Origin: Fragilaria radians
Taxonomy: Eukaryota; Bacillariophyta; Fragilariophyceae; Fragilariales; Fragilariaceae
Assembly: GCA_900642245.1 (NCBI GenBank)
Contig: CAAAJI010000194.1
Coordinates: 55,693 to 66,227, forward strand
Reading direction: 5' to 3'
DNA: 10,535 nt
Shown here: positions 1-7,338 of the stretch, one piece after another
Layout: each line of letters starts with the position of its first letter
How positions within the stretch are numbered: the stretch's first letter is position 1
The notes under the pieces: model-generated
Database searches by the model: none
Told to the model about the DNA's origin: nothing
Seen by the model: the letters and a program-made list of their open reading frames with translations, nothing else
Made by a program: the position numbers and the translations under genes

Positions 1-156
1 TTCACTTCAACTAAACCCGAAGATGCGTACCTTACTGACGAACCTGAAATTGCAGCAGAAAACTATATTGCGATCGAAGAAGAGTTGGCAGAATTAGAAG
101 GATTGGAAATAAAAAGCTTCCATGAATCAGAAGCCGATTTAAACTTTCATGAATAG
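1..156 (+). CDS. 3' end of a GPCR-like receptor gene (copy A), acidic cytoplasmic tail only
   Basis: Reading from base 1, an open frame of 51 codons ends at TAG 154-156. It is recognised only because it matches the tail of the receptor-like gene at 7108-7248. By hand count 114 of 141 bases and 37 of 47 residues agree, and the alignment is gap-free. The segment is rich in Glu, with a likely helix around residues 23-37, and shares the DEPEIAAE and SFHESE blocks with copy B. The transmembrane part lies outside the window. After the TAG the same frame continues for 19 more codons, to TGA 214-216. That stretch still loosely resembles copy B (a CLKEN-like block), so the TAG may be a premature stop that shortened this copy. 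Function is inferred from the paralog: the cytoplasmic tail of a seven-helix receptor. Confidence 0.7.
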   Translation, partial: FTSTKPEDAYLTDEPEIAAENYIAIEEELAELEGLEIKSFHESEADLNFHE

Positions 157-699
157 TGCCGAGTTAAGGAAAAAAGTAATGGAGTCACAATTAAGGATGC
201 AAAGTACATTTTCTGAATTATAGCCATATTTGAAAGACAACTTAATAGTCCTATCAAATTAGTCTATAGAAACAAGTGAAAAGCATTCATGAATTGTGCT
301 TCATTTTCAGAAGGATCTCAACGCAGGAAGAAAAAATGCAAAACAATTTTATGTTAGTCATTAAACCTCTGTTGCGCAACAATAATTCATTCTCCTTGCC
401 ATTGTCATTTAGTTGATAGATAACAAGCTGCATTTAATATTTCAGGCCTCAACTGTTCGCAATGTTGTGACATTATCCCAACTCACATTTATATCTTGTT
501 TCCACTAAATTTTCACCATTTTCATTTGTCTTAAAGTATCCCCAGTGGTGGAGAAGCTTTCACTTTTGTTTTGATGGTCACTCTGAAAAGCTTGTTACAG
601 TAATGATTGTGTCAACTGGATTCTTCAATTCTTGAAGTTGTACACTATCTTCGAACTAGTGCAGAAGAGTGATCAATAGTTAAAGAAAGAACTTTACCA
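157..699. other. Non-coding stretch after receptor copy A
   Basis: Apart from the short read-through remnant to 216, I find no convincing coding frame, RNA gene or repeat here. The copy A tail similarity to copy B does not extend past about 216. The stretch is AT-rich with stops in all frames. It probably holds the 3' flank of copy A plus the unrecognisable 5' part of the retroelement relic that becomes visible near 700. Confidence 0.5.
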
Positions 700-1494
700 T
701 TAAGTATAAAAAAGATTGCTTGTATGCCACAGCAATAAAATAGTAGTTGTAAAACATTTACAACAATATGTTTTTAATCGGTATCATATTACCCTGTGTC
801 ACTCAGGAATAAATGGAACAGAAGAAATAATTTGACAACACTTATTCTGGCCCAAAATGAGAGACCAGATCATAAAACATGTGCAAAAATACCCAAATTG
901 CCAAAGAACCAGCACAATGAAAGATGTATAACAGTAGCCAACATAGCAGGACAAGAATGGTATCCGTGGCTAACTCAGATAACTTATGACAGAGGTAGTG
1001 CATTTCTAGGCAAAGACTTCTAAAGAAAACCAATAATGTTTAGAAACCCACAAGCAGGTGCAATTTTGGAGAGATTTCACATTGAGAACATCATCTGAAC
1101 ATTTGAGTTAGAAAGTAAACATCTGGATGAAGATGATCCTTGGAAAGGCATCATTAGTGCAACTGCTTTTGTGCTTTTGCAGTAAGATCCACCTTTCATA
1201 TGAGTCTCCAAAGTAATCCTGGACAGCTTGTGTTTGGAAGAGATATGCTCTTTAACATGCAACACACTGCTAATTGGAAATATATTTTACATAAAAACGT
1301 ATAATAGAGAGATTTCCAAGCGTGAGCAACATGTCTACTGTGTAAGAGACAAAGTGTTATTAAAAAGAGGGACACAGAACAAGTATGCATATCTGTACAT
1401 AAGTCCATTGGATATCATGCAAGTCACTGATGATGGGACAGTACGTTTTAAAAGAAATGCTGTGGAAGACATTTATACATACGTAGAATGATAC
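700..1494 (+). pseudogene. pol: Decayed Ty3/gypsy-type integrase (3' part of pol)
   Basis: The reading is spread over three frames. In frame 2, from about 737, a zinc-binding-like segment reads YHITLCHSG then KHVQKYPNCQRT. His codons lie at 785 and 800 and Cys at 899, but Tyr (890) sits where the first Cys of the CxxC pair belongs, and TGA 833-835 interrupts. Frame 1 then carries the catalytic core: TYDRGSAF with its Asp at 988-990, and AGAILERFH with its Glu at 1069-1071. Only 26 residues separate them, against about 35 in intact integrases, so a few residues are lost. The region with the first catalytic Asp is missing. TAA 1021 and TGA near 1096 break the frame. Frame 0 (1179-1304) holds NPGQLVFGRDM, and frame 1 resumes with RDKVLLKRGT, the usual C-terminal block, ending at TGA 1489-1491. 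RT and RNase H are not seen upstream. A dead relic; the family assignment is from recall of conserved blocks. Confidence 0.82.
1165..1180 (+). repeat. 8-bp tandem duplication that breaks the integrase frame
   Basis: Two adjacent 8-base units, gcttttgt and gcttttgc, lie in the integrase relic. The upstream reading (GIISATAF) is in frame 1 and the downstream reading (AVRSTFHMSLQ) is in frame 0. An 8-base insertion is exactly the shift needed between them, so this looks like a replication-slippage event after the element stopped being selected. Confidence 0.65.
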
Positions 1495-1557
1495 CTTACC
1501 ATTAGGCTCCTGACCTTGACCAAAATTATCAAGTCAGCATCATCTAATGAGAAGTAA

Positions 1558-2502
1558 AAGCTGGATATACTTTACAGCCCCGAGAAAGATAATCCTACGG
1601 TCATCAAAAGTCATGAAGATAGTCATAGTAATGAGAGTAATTGTCATCTAAGGCATCATTTTGGGGATCACCAGACATATCATCAGGAATTGAAAATCTT
1701 TTTGAAGTGATGGGCTTACATAATAAGTCAAAGTCATTGATCATCTCAATTAACCTCTGTATGCCAAAACTAGATTTTAAAGCCTATAAAAATGATATTG
1801 AGAAGATCTATTAAGAAGAGGAATACCCTTTAGGTGTAGATGAACATCAAATGCCAGATCATCCAAGCGCTGCAATGATGAGAGACGTCAAGTCTTACAT
1901 GCAAGAGTCATTTGGGATGGAAGTCTATACGGTTTTGAAGTTTTTAGAAACAATGTAGAATGTCATTATGGGCAATGTGGTACAGGTTATCTATTTCCTG
2001 GCAGCTTGATCAGACAAAGGAGTAGATTGCTATGTTGATTTCATGGATGAAGTACCATTTGCATCACAAATTAAGAAAGATACACGCGCATTGTGTGGCG
2101 CAATACTCAGTGCTTGTCAAGGTGGAGTAGGGCGTAGGATTTTGATGGAGAATAGAAACAAAAAAGATGGTTTCCAGTCATGGTATCAGTTGGTTAATCA
2201 ATATGAGACAGATGACAACAGGAATGTTAGAATTAATAAGCAAAAATATAATTACAACAGTCTTTCATCGTCGTTATAAAGGGAGGCTGTTTAAAAAGGC
2301 ACACGACTATGGAGAGGCGTTCACAGAACTTGTTATAGTTGGTCAAACAACTTGGAATGATGATGATATTAAGAAACGTTGTCTGGTAAGGATTGTACAA
2401 ACTATTGATATAGTTGATACGGCTCTTGAAGCATTCGTTAGTGATAAGTCTTTTACAGAAACATGCAATTTCTTTAGATCAAATGCTATAAGGCATGATT
2501 AA
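1558..2502 (+). pseudogene. gag: Decayed copia Gag polyprotein, N-terminal and central part
   Basis: Frame 1 (1558-1710) begins KLDILYSPEKDNPTVI. Near 1680 a one-base change moves the reading to frame 0, which runs from SGIENLFEVMG (1683) through TAA 1812, TAG 1956 and TGA 2007 into a clean stretch from 2010 to 2279 with CQGGVGRRILMENRNKKDG and WYQLVNQYETD. A second change near 2240 moves to frame 1, giving ITTVFHRRY, AFTELVIVGQTTWNDDD and FFRSNAIRHD, up to TAA 2500-2502. The central part is the Gag-like region of copia polyproteins (capsid role, packaging the RNA genome into cytoplasmic particles). No CCHC zinc knuckle is visible. The ordered residues across frame switches show this is one old ORF rather than separate small genes. 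Confidence 0.8.
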
Positions 2503-2574
2503 CAAGCCTAAAAAAAAGAGTTCAAGACAGATTCATTATACATACCAACCAACAAGTATTTCAAAGAAAGAAAG

Positions 2575-3074
2575 GTAAAGACAGTTCTGGCACTACTTAA
2601 TGAACTGCAACTTCAAGGCCCAGCCGGTTCTGATGAAGAAATAGACATTTCAGCATCTTCAAAAACCGCAATGGTATGTAAATTGGCACAAGTACCTCTA
2701 GAAATCTGGATGAAGAAATAGTTGTTAAATTAAAGAAAACACTAGTAACAAGAAGATGATAAAACGAAAAAGTCATCAAGTAGGAAGGCTACTATCAAAG
2801 TTCCTGAAAAAGATAGATCCAATTCCAATACCTCTAATATGCAAAAGTCAAAAATACTGTGAAAGGGGAGGAAGAACTTCAAGATGGTACAGAGCAGGAT
2901 TATGGTTTTATTGATGATTTCCTTGAAGAGGCGGTCAATACTTCCAGCATATTTGAGACTCAGCAGGAGACAGATTATGACTATTGGACTTCAGAACATA
3001 ACATACATACAAGTATCAGTATAAATAATACTTTGTATAATAAGTGCATGAATCTTCTTTTCTTACCAGAATGA
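2575..3074 (+). pseudogene. gag: Copia Gag C-terminal / Gag-protease linker relic
   Basis: Frame 1 from 2575 to TAG 2719-2721 reads TVLALLNELQLQG, an acidic patch, then MVCKLAQVPLEIWM. After a broken lysine-rich stretch (2722-2858) frame 0 from 2859 to TGA 3072-3074 encodes an acidic segment (GEEELQDGTEQDYGFIDDF) and CMNLLFLPE, running straight into the protease motif beyond the TGA. It has no catalytic residues and probably linked capsid to protease. The separate-looking 71-codon ORF at 2859-3074 is therefore a piece of the polyprotein, not a gene of its own. Confidence 0.7.
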
Positions 3075-3378
3075 TATCATAGCAGTATCTTAGATGGCGG
3101 TGCTGATACTTGCATTTTAGCCAAAGGATGGGAGGTATTGTCAATCCATAACTCAAGAAGGGCAAATGACGTTGGTTTTGATCTTGAAACTGCCTATACA
3201 TGAAATCTTCCAAATTGTCAGTGCAATTCTGCCCTGGACTTACCAATGGAGAATCTATTAAATATTAAGACATGAAGCGATATATAATGAAACATCAGGT
3301 CATTCATTGTTAAAAACAGGTCATTTGGACCAAAATGTTGGACATAGCATTAGATTTTTTGATGAGATCTATGTCTAA
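3075..3378 (+). pseudogene. pol: Copia aspartic protease relic
   Basis: Directly after TGA 3072, frame 0 reads YHSSILDGGADTCIL with the catalytic Asp codon at 3093-3095. The pattern D-G-G-A-D-T replaces the textbook D-S/T-G-A. The frame continues GWEVLSIHNSRRAN to a TGA near 3201, then to another near 3270. Frame 1 then carries HEAIYNETSGHSLL up to TAA 3376-3378. The enzyme would cleave the polyprotein as a homodimer in the particle. Past 3378, to about 3542, only stop-ridden remnants follow and no HHCC or DDE integrase core can be seen, so that domain has been lost here by deletion. Confidence 0.72.
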
Positions 3379-3538
3379 AAAAGAGCAGGATCATTAGGGT
3401 TAATTACATTTATTGGACATAGACGAAGATGACAAGGATAGGCCATAGGAATGTAATAAGGTGCTCATATATTGTGAAGAATAGGAAGGAACACATATAT
3501 AATTCATAAATACCTAATGACATCAGCAAGTCACAATA

Positions 3539-4528
3539 ATGTGTGAATTTCTTTGCATTATGTCTCAGCAACCCTCCATAAGTAATATCTCTTGCAAGGA
3601 ACCAACATCTTCTAAATTAAATGCCCTGTTATCATCTTGTACAATGCTGCAAGGTAAACAAACACCGATGGATATTGCCTGGGTACACAAGGTTTCAACA
3701 AGTCCAAGATGCATCAAGCATAAATTTGGAATTCAAGTTCCCAAAGGAATCAAGAATGCTGTCAATTTAGACAAGAAAAACGGTAATAATCTTTGGGAAG
3801 AGGCTATTAAGACAGAGCTTAAACAACTTACCGATTATGAGACATTCATAGTACTTGATTCAGGGGAGGACGTACCTAAGGGGTATCAAAAGATTCCTTA
3901 GCACATTGTTTTTGATGTCAAATACGACCTAAGATATAAAGCACGATTGCTGGCAGGAGGCAATTGGAAAGTCAAGGAAAAGGAAGACATGTATGCAGGT
4001 ATTGTACGAATGGATACCGTAAGAATTGGTTTTTTTGGAGAATTATATGGAGTCTCCTGTTGTGCCTGTGATATTGGAAATGCCTTTTTATATAGGAAGA
4101 CCAAGGAGAAGGTCTACATTACTGCTGGTCCAGAGTTTGGTACAACATTATCTGGAAAGAATTTAATTATTCATAAGTCTTTATATGGATTGAAGACTTC
4201 TGCCACAAGATATCATGAACATTTAGCAGAGTCATTACTAAGATTAGGATTCAAGAAAACGAAGCATGACCCGGATCTATGGATGATAGATAAGACATTA
4301 AATTTTGAATATTTAGCTTCAAATGTGGATGATTTTCATATTTGGAGCAAGGATCCCATGGCAGTAATTAAGTGCTTAGAGACAACATACTTGTTGAAGA
4401 ATGTAGGTATTCCTGAGTATTATGGTGGAAATGTGGAGTTCCTTGGAGATTCATGGAAGAACTTAGGTATAGGATTAGCTATTCTGGTATATCTAGAATG
4501 TCTGGATCATTGTTTTAGGGAGATTTGA
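3539..4528 (+). pseudogene. pol: Copia reverse transcriptase relic (RVT_2 type), catalytic box altered
   Basis: One frame runs from 3539 to TGA 4526-4528 with a single internal stop, TAG 3899-3901, which falls inside a conserved stretch (KGYQKIP, stop, HIVFDVKYDLR). The linker has DLDKKNG-like and AIKTELKQLTDYETF blocks; the polymerase has GNAFLY, SLYGLKTSATRYHEHL (about 4178) and HDPDLWMID. The catalytic YVDD box reads NVDD: an Asn codon at 4322-4324 replaces Tyr, while both Asp codons (4328-4333) survive. A residue is missing in GFFGELY, where the family usually has one more aliphatic residue. The last part (ILVYLECLDHCFREI) is out-of-frame read-through after a deletion, because the true reading continues in another frame from 4500. 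In an intact element this would copy element RNA into cDNA in cytoplasmic particles. Confidence 0.85.
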
Positions 4529-5183
4529 AATAGCCTATGCAATTTCTGCTATGAACAGATTTAATACCTCGCCAAGGGGAGGATATTAGAAGGCGGTGAA
4601 GAGAATTTTAGCCTTCCTTAAGACCTTTCCAAAGGAGAGAGATATTATTGATGCAACGTATCCAGATCATTCTACTTACCCTGTCGAGGATCCCTTGAAT
4701 GGGAAGGATTTTTACCCAGATGCTGAAGAAGAAATTCCAAATGACCTTCCTATGTCAAAGGGACCAAAAGCTCGGATAACTGTTGATGAATACGCCAATC
4801 AGATTGGTATTTAAAGTCAGAAGACAGTAGAGACTTCAACTTGTGATTCGGAATTGGTAGCATCAAGACTTGCTAAAGAACTCATCCTGGAGGTTAGATT
4901 CATGTTGAGGTCGCTTGGTGTGGCCTTAGATGGACCCACGTTGATGTTATGAGATAATATGTCAGTGGTTTTATATACTTCAGTTCCCTCAAGTGTCTTG
5001 AAGAAAAAGCACAATAAAATCGCTTATCATCGAGTAAGGGAAGGCATTGTGGCTGAAGTGATGAGGTTTGCATATATGAATGGTGAAGAAAATGTCAGTG
5101 ACAACCTAACAAAGCCCTTAAGTAATGAAAGATTTCACCATTTGGTTAAGAATTGGTTTCGTGTTGCCGAGATTCAAATATGA
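4500..5183 (+). pseudogene. pol: Copia connection and RNase H relic
   Basis: Frame 0 from 4500 reads VWIIVLGRFEIAYAISAMNRF and stays in one frame to TGA 5181-5183, with stops at TAG 4587, TAA 4812 and TGA 4950. Blocks include KAVKRILAFLKTFPK, VETSTCDSELVASR, MLRSLGVALDG and NLTKPLSNERFHHLVK. Of the RNase H catalytic acids, the Glu of SELVASR (4851) and the Asp of DNMSVV (4953) are present. The first Asp motif (normally D-x-D-H-A) is not, and the segment around TAA 4812 is short, so a deletion removed it. RNase H degrades the RNA strand during reverse transcription. About 50 residues between RT and this domain are also missing at the frame change near 4490. Confidence 0.83.
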
Positions 5184-5224
5184 AAGGTATTAGCATGATA
5201 AGATATCAAGGCGATTAGGACTTT

Positions 5225-5244
5225 AAGGAGAATAAAAAAAAGAA
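5225..5244 (+). other. Candidate polypurine tract of the copia element
   Basis: Nineteen of twenty bases are purines (aaggag then A-rich, with one T), about 40 bases after the polyprotein stop. Retroelement plus-strand DNA synthesis is primed from such tracts, which normally sit just before the 3' LTR. No LTR start (TG) follows immediately, and a second, weaker purine-rich run (gagaagttaagg, 5601-5612) lies closer to the candidate LTR at 5617. Either could be the primer site. Confidence 0.35.
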
Positions 5245-5391
5245 CCTATAAAAAAATTTAAGAAAAAGATATTATTGACTAAACATTCATTACATGTTAT
5301 TATGTTCAAGGAAGGAAGAAGTTTATTTTGTTCAGGTATCAGATCGGAAGTAGTAGGATATTGTTATTATTTACATATTTTAGTTTTTCTC

Positions 5392-5462
5392 CAGCTGAAA
5401 GTGCACTGGGTAAGTTATGTCCAGTATACGCGATGCATTGGGTTCGAATCCTACATTAGGAT
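5392..5462 (+). pseudogene. tRNA-like sequence with exact pol III B box
   Basis: The 11 bases at 5441-5451 (GGTTCGAATCC) match the pol III B-box / T-arm consensus GGTTCGANTCC without mismatch, with a partly paired T stem around them. At the right distance upstream, GGGTAAG (5408-5414) resembles a D loop carrying the invariant GG pair. The acceptor ends do not pair and the anticodon stem is poor, so no cloverleaf forms. It may be a decayed tRNA, a tRNA-derived short element, or chance in a 3' untranslated region. Confidence 0.3.
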
Positions 5463-5616
5463 GGATCCATTTGGTAAATGGTATTATTTATTTAGCTCTA
5501 TTTGTTAAAGTACTTTTCATCACCATTTTTAGTTGCTTTTATCAAAGATATCTAAAATTTGCTAAACAAGATCATTGATTGTTAGATCTTTGGTATGGTA
5601 GAGAAGTTAAGGTATA

Positions 5617-5896
5617 TGTTAGAATATCTTTGGCACATCTTAACAGTTCGTAAAAGAGCTGTTATCGCTAAGGGAGAAAGTAGTAAATTAAAGTATAGGC
5701 TCACAATGTACATTAAATGATATTTTATAGCATAACTGTATTTTAGAACTATTTTATATTTCCAGAAATCTTGTGAGATTCTTTATATTACTCTTGTCAC
5801 TATCATATCTTCATGACTCTGTACTGATATAGAAGTGTCCCTATTAGGGTTCTAAAAATATAGAATCGGCTTACTGAGTTCTATCTAGCCTCAACA
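5617..5896 (+). repeat. Candidate single LTR of the copia element (280 bp)
   Basis: The segment starts TGTTAGAATATC and ends CTAGCCTCAACA, giving the TG...CA ends and short inverted termini (TGTT/AACA) typical of copia LTRs. It lies on the correct side of the polyprotein, with a purine-rich run just before it (5601-5612). The AT-rich interior has TATA-like stretches (tattttatattt near 5748). No second copy is present upstream and the flanks (gtata / atgtt) do not form a target-site duplication, as expected if the 5' LTR was lost. The boundary is inferred from the ends alone. Confidence 0.45.
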
Positions 5897-6057
5897 ATGT
5901 TCATGCATGTGGTCTTTATGCTAATCTATGAATTGACTGCGGTTAAGTTACCATAAGGTGGTCTATAAGTTGGAGATTTAGAAAATCTTCTCTTTTTGAT
6001 GTTGTGGACGTTATCCACAACCACAGAATGTTTCAAAGTCCAAAAGTTAATCAATAA
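5897..6057. other. Unassigned flank between copia LTR and receptor copy B
   Basis: AT-rich sequence with stops in all frames. It has a short inverted pair, gttgtggacg and ttatccacaac (6001-6022), able to form a small hairpin of about 7 base pairs. No gene or repeat family is recognised. If the candidate LTR is right, the original host DNA restarts at 5897. Confidence 0.4.
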
Positions 6058-6516
6058 TTTAATTCTTTCATGAATCCTTTTCTTTATATCCTTCTCTTCT
6101 TGGTTGAAATCTTGATTAACCCCTTTTTCAATTGTTTACATCGTATTCATTCTTATTGGGGAACAAATTCACAAGTCAATGCAGTAGGGGGTAAACGACT
6201 ACTACTCAGCGTTTAATCTAGAATTGACGACTCCCAAGGAAAGAATGACGTCGAATCGTCTCGTTTGAGTTCATACAATCCTGGATCCTTTGGTTGTGTC
6301 GCCATAAACGAATAACACATTCTCCCAGACATTTGGATTCAAGGGTAATGTCGATTTTAATTTACAGAGAAACATTCCTACATTAAGCAATCGTGCCATT
6401 ACTGCGATCAGAGTGCTAAGTATTGACGAAAACTAACGTCGTAATTCCATAAAACTTATTCGTCCAGCCTGAAGTGGCAAGGCTGTCAAAATACGGGAAT
6501 GTTCCTTGCTTGATTT
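6058..6516 (+). pseudogene. Coding-like debris upstream of receptor copy B, unrecognised
   Basis: Frame 1 is open from 6058 to 6315 with a single stop (TAA 6214). After ATG 6070 it starts with a hydrophobic run (FLYILLFLVEILINPFF) that could span a membrane. The next segment, with RIDDSQGKNDVESSRLSSY, ends at TAA 6313-6315. Frame 2, open from roughly 6304 to a TAA at 6433, encodes about 43 residues (TFSQTFGFKGNVDF and onwards). Composition is less AT-rich than the flanks. A complete receptor needs TM1-TM5 before 6517, and this is the only place for them in the window, but I cannot identify any of these pieces as those helices. They may equally be chance open stretches or promoter sequence. 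Confidence 0.25.
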
Positions 6517-7338
6517 GTGCTGAGTTGTTTGCAAAATAACAAGTCTAATGATGCATTTAGACTTAATGTGGACGTACAGAGCAAGCAGCGGAAATCTTTC
6601 CTTTCTATGGCTATATCCTCTATGTGCATTTCTTCAAGTCATCGACAGAGCCAGAGCATTGCAAGTAATGTAACGATCGAAGTTCAGTCCACCTGTCAGG
6701 ATAATAGGCGGCGAAAAGCATTGACTTCAATCGAAAGACTCGAGAGAGAAGTCTTCATTCAATCCATACTTTACGTCGCCGCTCTCTACATTTGTTGGAC
6801 ATTTATCCTTGCCTCTCATCTTGAATCTGGACCAATCACTCCAGAAATTGAGGGTTTAGACCGTTATCCGTTTTACTTTATATGCTTTTTGGCTGAACCG
6901 CTACAAGGATTTTGGAACTGCCTCGTTTACTTTCGATCTAGGCTTATGAATCGTTGGCGTGTCCTCAAGGAGACGAAGGCAAAGAAACAACAAGAGGGTC
7001 AAGTATCTATCTTTTCAATTTTCTTCAGCTTTGTATTTAAAAAGCAAGAGCCCATCCAGACTAATCGGAAAAACGAAGTGGCTGATCCTTCAGATCAAAT
7101 TGCTGGATTTACTTCAAGTAAACCAGGAGATGCTTACCTTAATGACGAACCTGAAATTGCTGCAGAAAGCCATATTGCCATTCAAGAAGAGCTCTCAGAG
7201 TTAGAGGAGTTGGAAATAAGAAGTTTTCATGAATCAGAGATTGACTTAGTCAATAACGAACATTGCTTGAAAGAAAATGATATAGCATTTGAGGTAAAAA
7301 TAATCCAATCACCAGGAAGGAAACAAAGCACTTCTTGA
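6517..7338 (+). CDS. GPCR-like receptor gene copy B, C-terminal part (TM6, TM7, tail); probably incomplete
   Basis: The largest clean frame in the window, 273 codons to TGA 7336-7338. Counting residues from base 6517: 7-76 form a basic, Ser-rich third cytoplasmic loop; 79-100 is TM6 (SILYVAALYICWTFI); 101-115 a short outer loop; 116-139 is TM7 with PLQGFWNCLVYFR, a motif like the TM7 end of class B and cAMP-receptor-like GPCRs. Residues 141-190 are basic and then hydrophobic (VSIFSIFFSFVF), and 204-245 form a Glu-rich helical tail. It would act as a membrane receptor, ligand unknown. TM1-TM5 are missing. The frame opens after TGA 6511 with no ATG; the first ATG is 6607, inside the loop, so this is an internal exon or a 5'-truncated copy. 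The tail matches copy A (base 1) with mostly silent differences, which shows it was under selection. Confidence 0.75.
   Translation: MLSCLQNNKSNDAFRLNVDVQSKQRKSFLSMAISSMCISSSHRQSQSIASNVTIEVQSTCQDNRRRKALTSIERLEREVFIQSILYVAALYICWTFILASHLESGPITPEIEGLDRYPFYFICFLAEPLQGFWNCLVYFRSRLMNRWRVLKETKAKKQQEGQVSIFSIFFSFVFKKQEPIQTNRKNEVADPSDQIAGFTSSKPGDAYLNDEPEIAAESHIAIQEELSELEELEIRSFHESEIDLVNNEHCLKENDIAFEVKIIQSPGRKQSTS

Larger units (their letters stand above)
1548..5896 (+). mobile_element. Degenerate Ty1/copia-type LTR retrotransposon, 5' LTR missing
   Basis: Domains appear in the order Gag, aspartic protease, reverse transcriptase, RNase H, which with the RT sequence style places it in Ty1/copia. The integrase that should sit between protease and RT is almost entirely absent. 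At least ten in-frame stops and several frame changes make it non-functional. The 5' limit is uncertain: recognisable Gag starts at 1558, only about 65 bases after the gypsy integrase relic ends, leaving no room for a 5' LTR or primer-binding site. The 3' limit is set by a candidate LTR ending CAACA at 5896. Similar multi-copy copia families are widespread in diatom genomes; I judge this by recalled protein blocks, not by a search. Confidence 0.85.

Noticed and set aside
542..600. Inverted AAGCTTT / AAAGCTT pair
   Set aside because: Seven bases with a loop of about 25 in AT-rich DNA is expected by chance.
842..1408. Minus-strand open stretches at 842-1033, 1077-1265 and 1196-1408
   Set aside because: They are antisense shadows of the gypsy integrase relic, with no motif of their own.
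2597..4104. Minus-strand open stretches at 2597-2779, 3016-3246 and 3898-4104
   Set aside because: Antisense to Gag, protease and RT segments that are clearly coding on the plus strand.
4817..5014. Minus-strand 65-codon ORF
   Set aside because: Antisense to the RNase H relic.
5275..5508. Plus-strand 77-codon ORF after the copia polyprotein
   Set aside because: It overlaps the tRNA-like sequence, lies in the untranslated tail, and has no recognisable motif.
6517..6519. GTG as start codon of the receptor-like frame
   Set aside because: The context is eukaryotic; the frame simply opens after TGA 6511, and homology to 10401 begins at 6535 at what looks like an exon edge.
6959..7204. Plus-strand 81-codon ORF overlapping receptor copy B
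   Set aside because: An alternative frame inside a better-supported coding region; the A/B differences follow the receptor frame, not this one.
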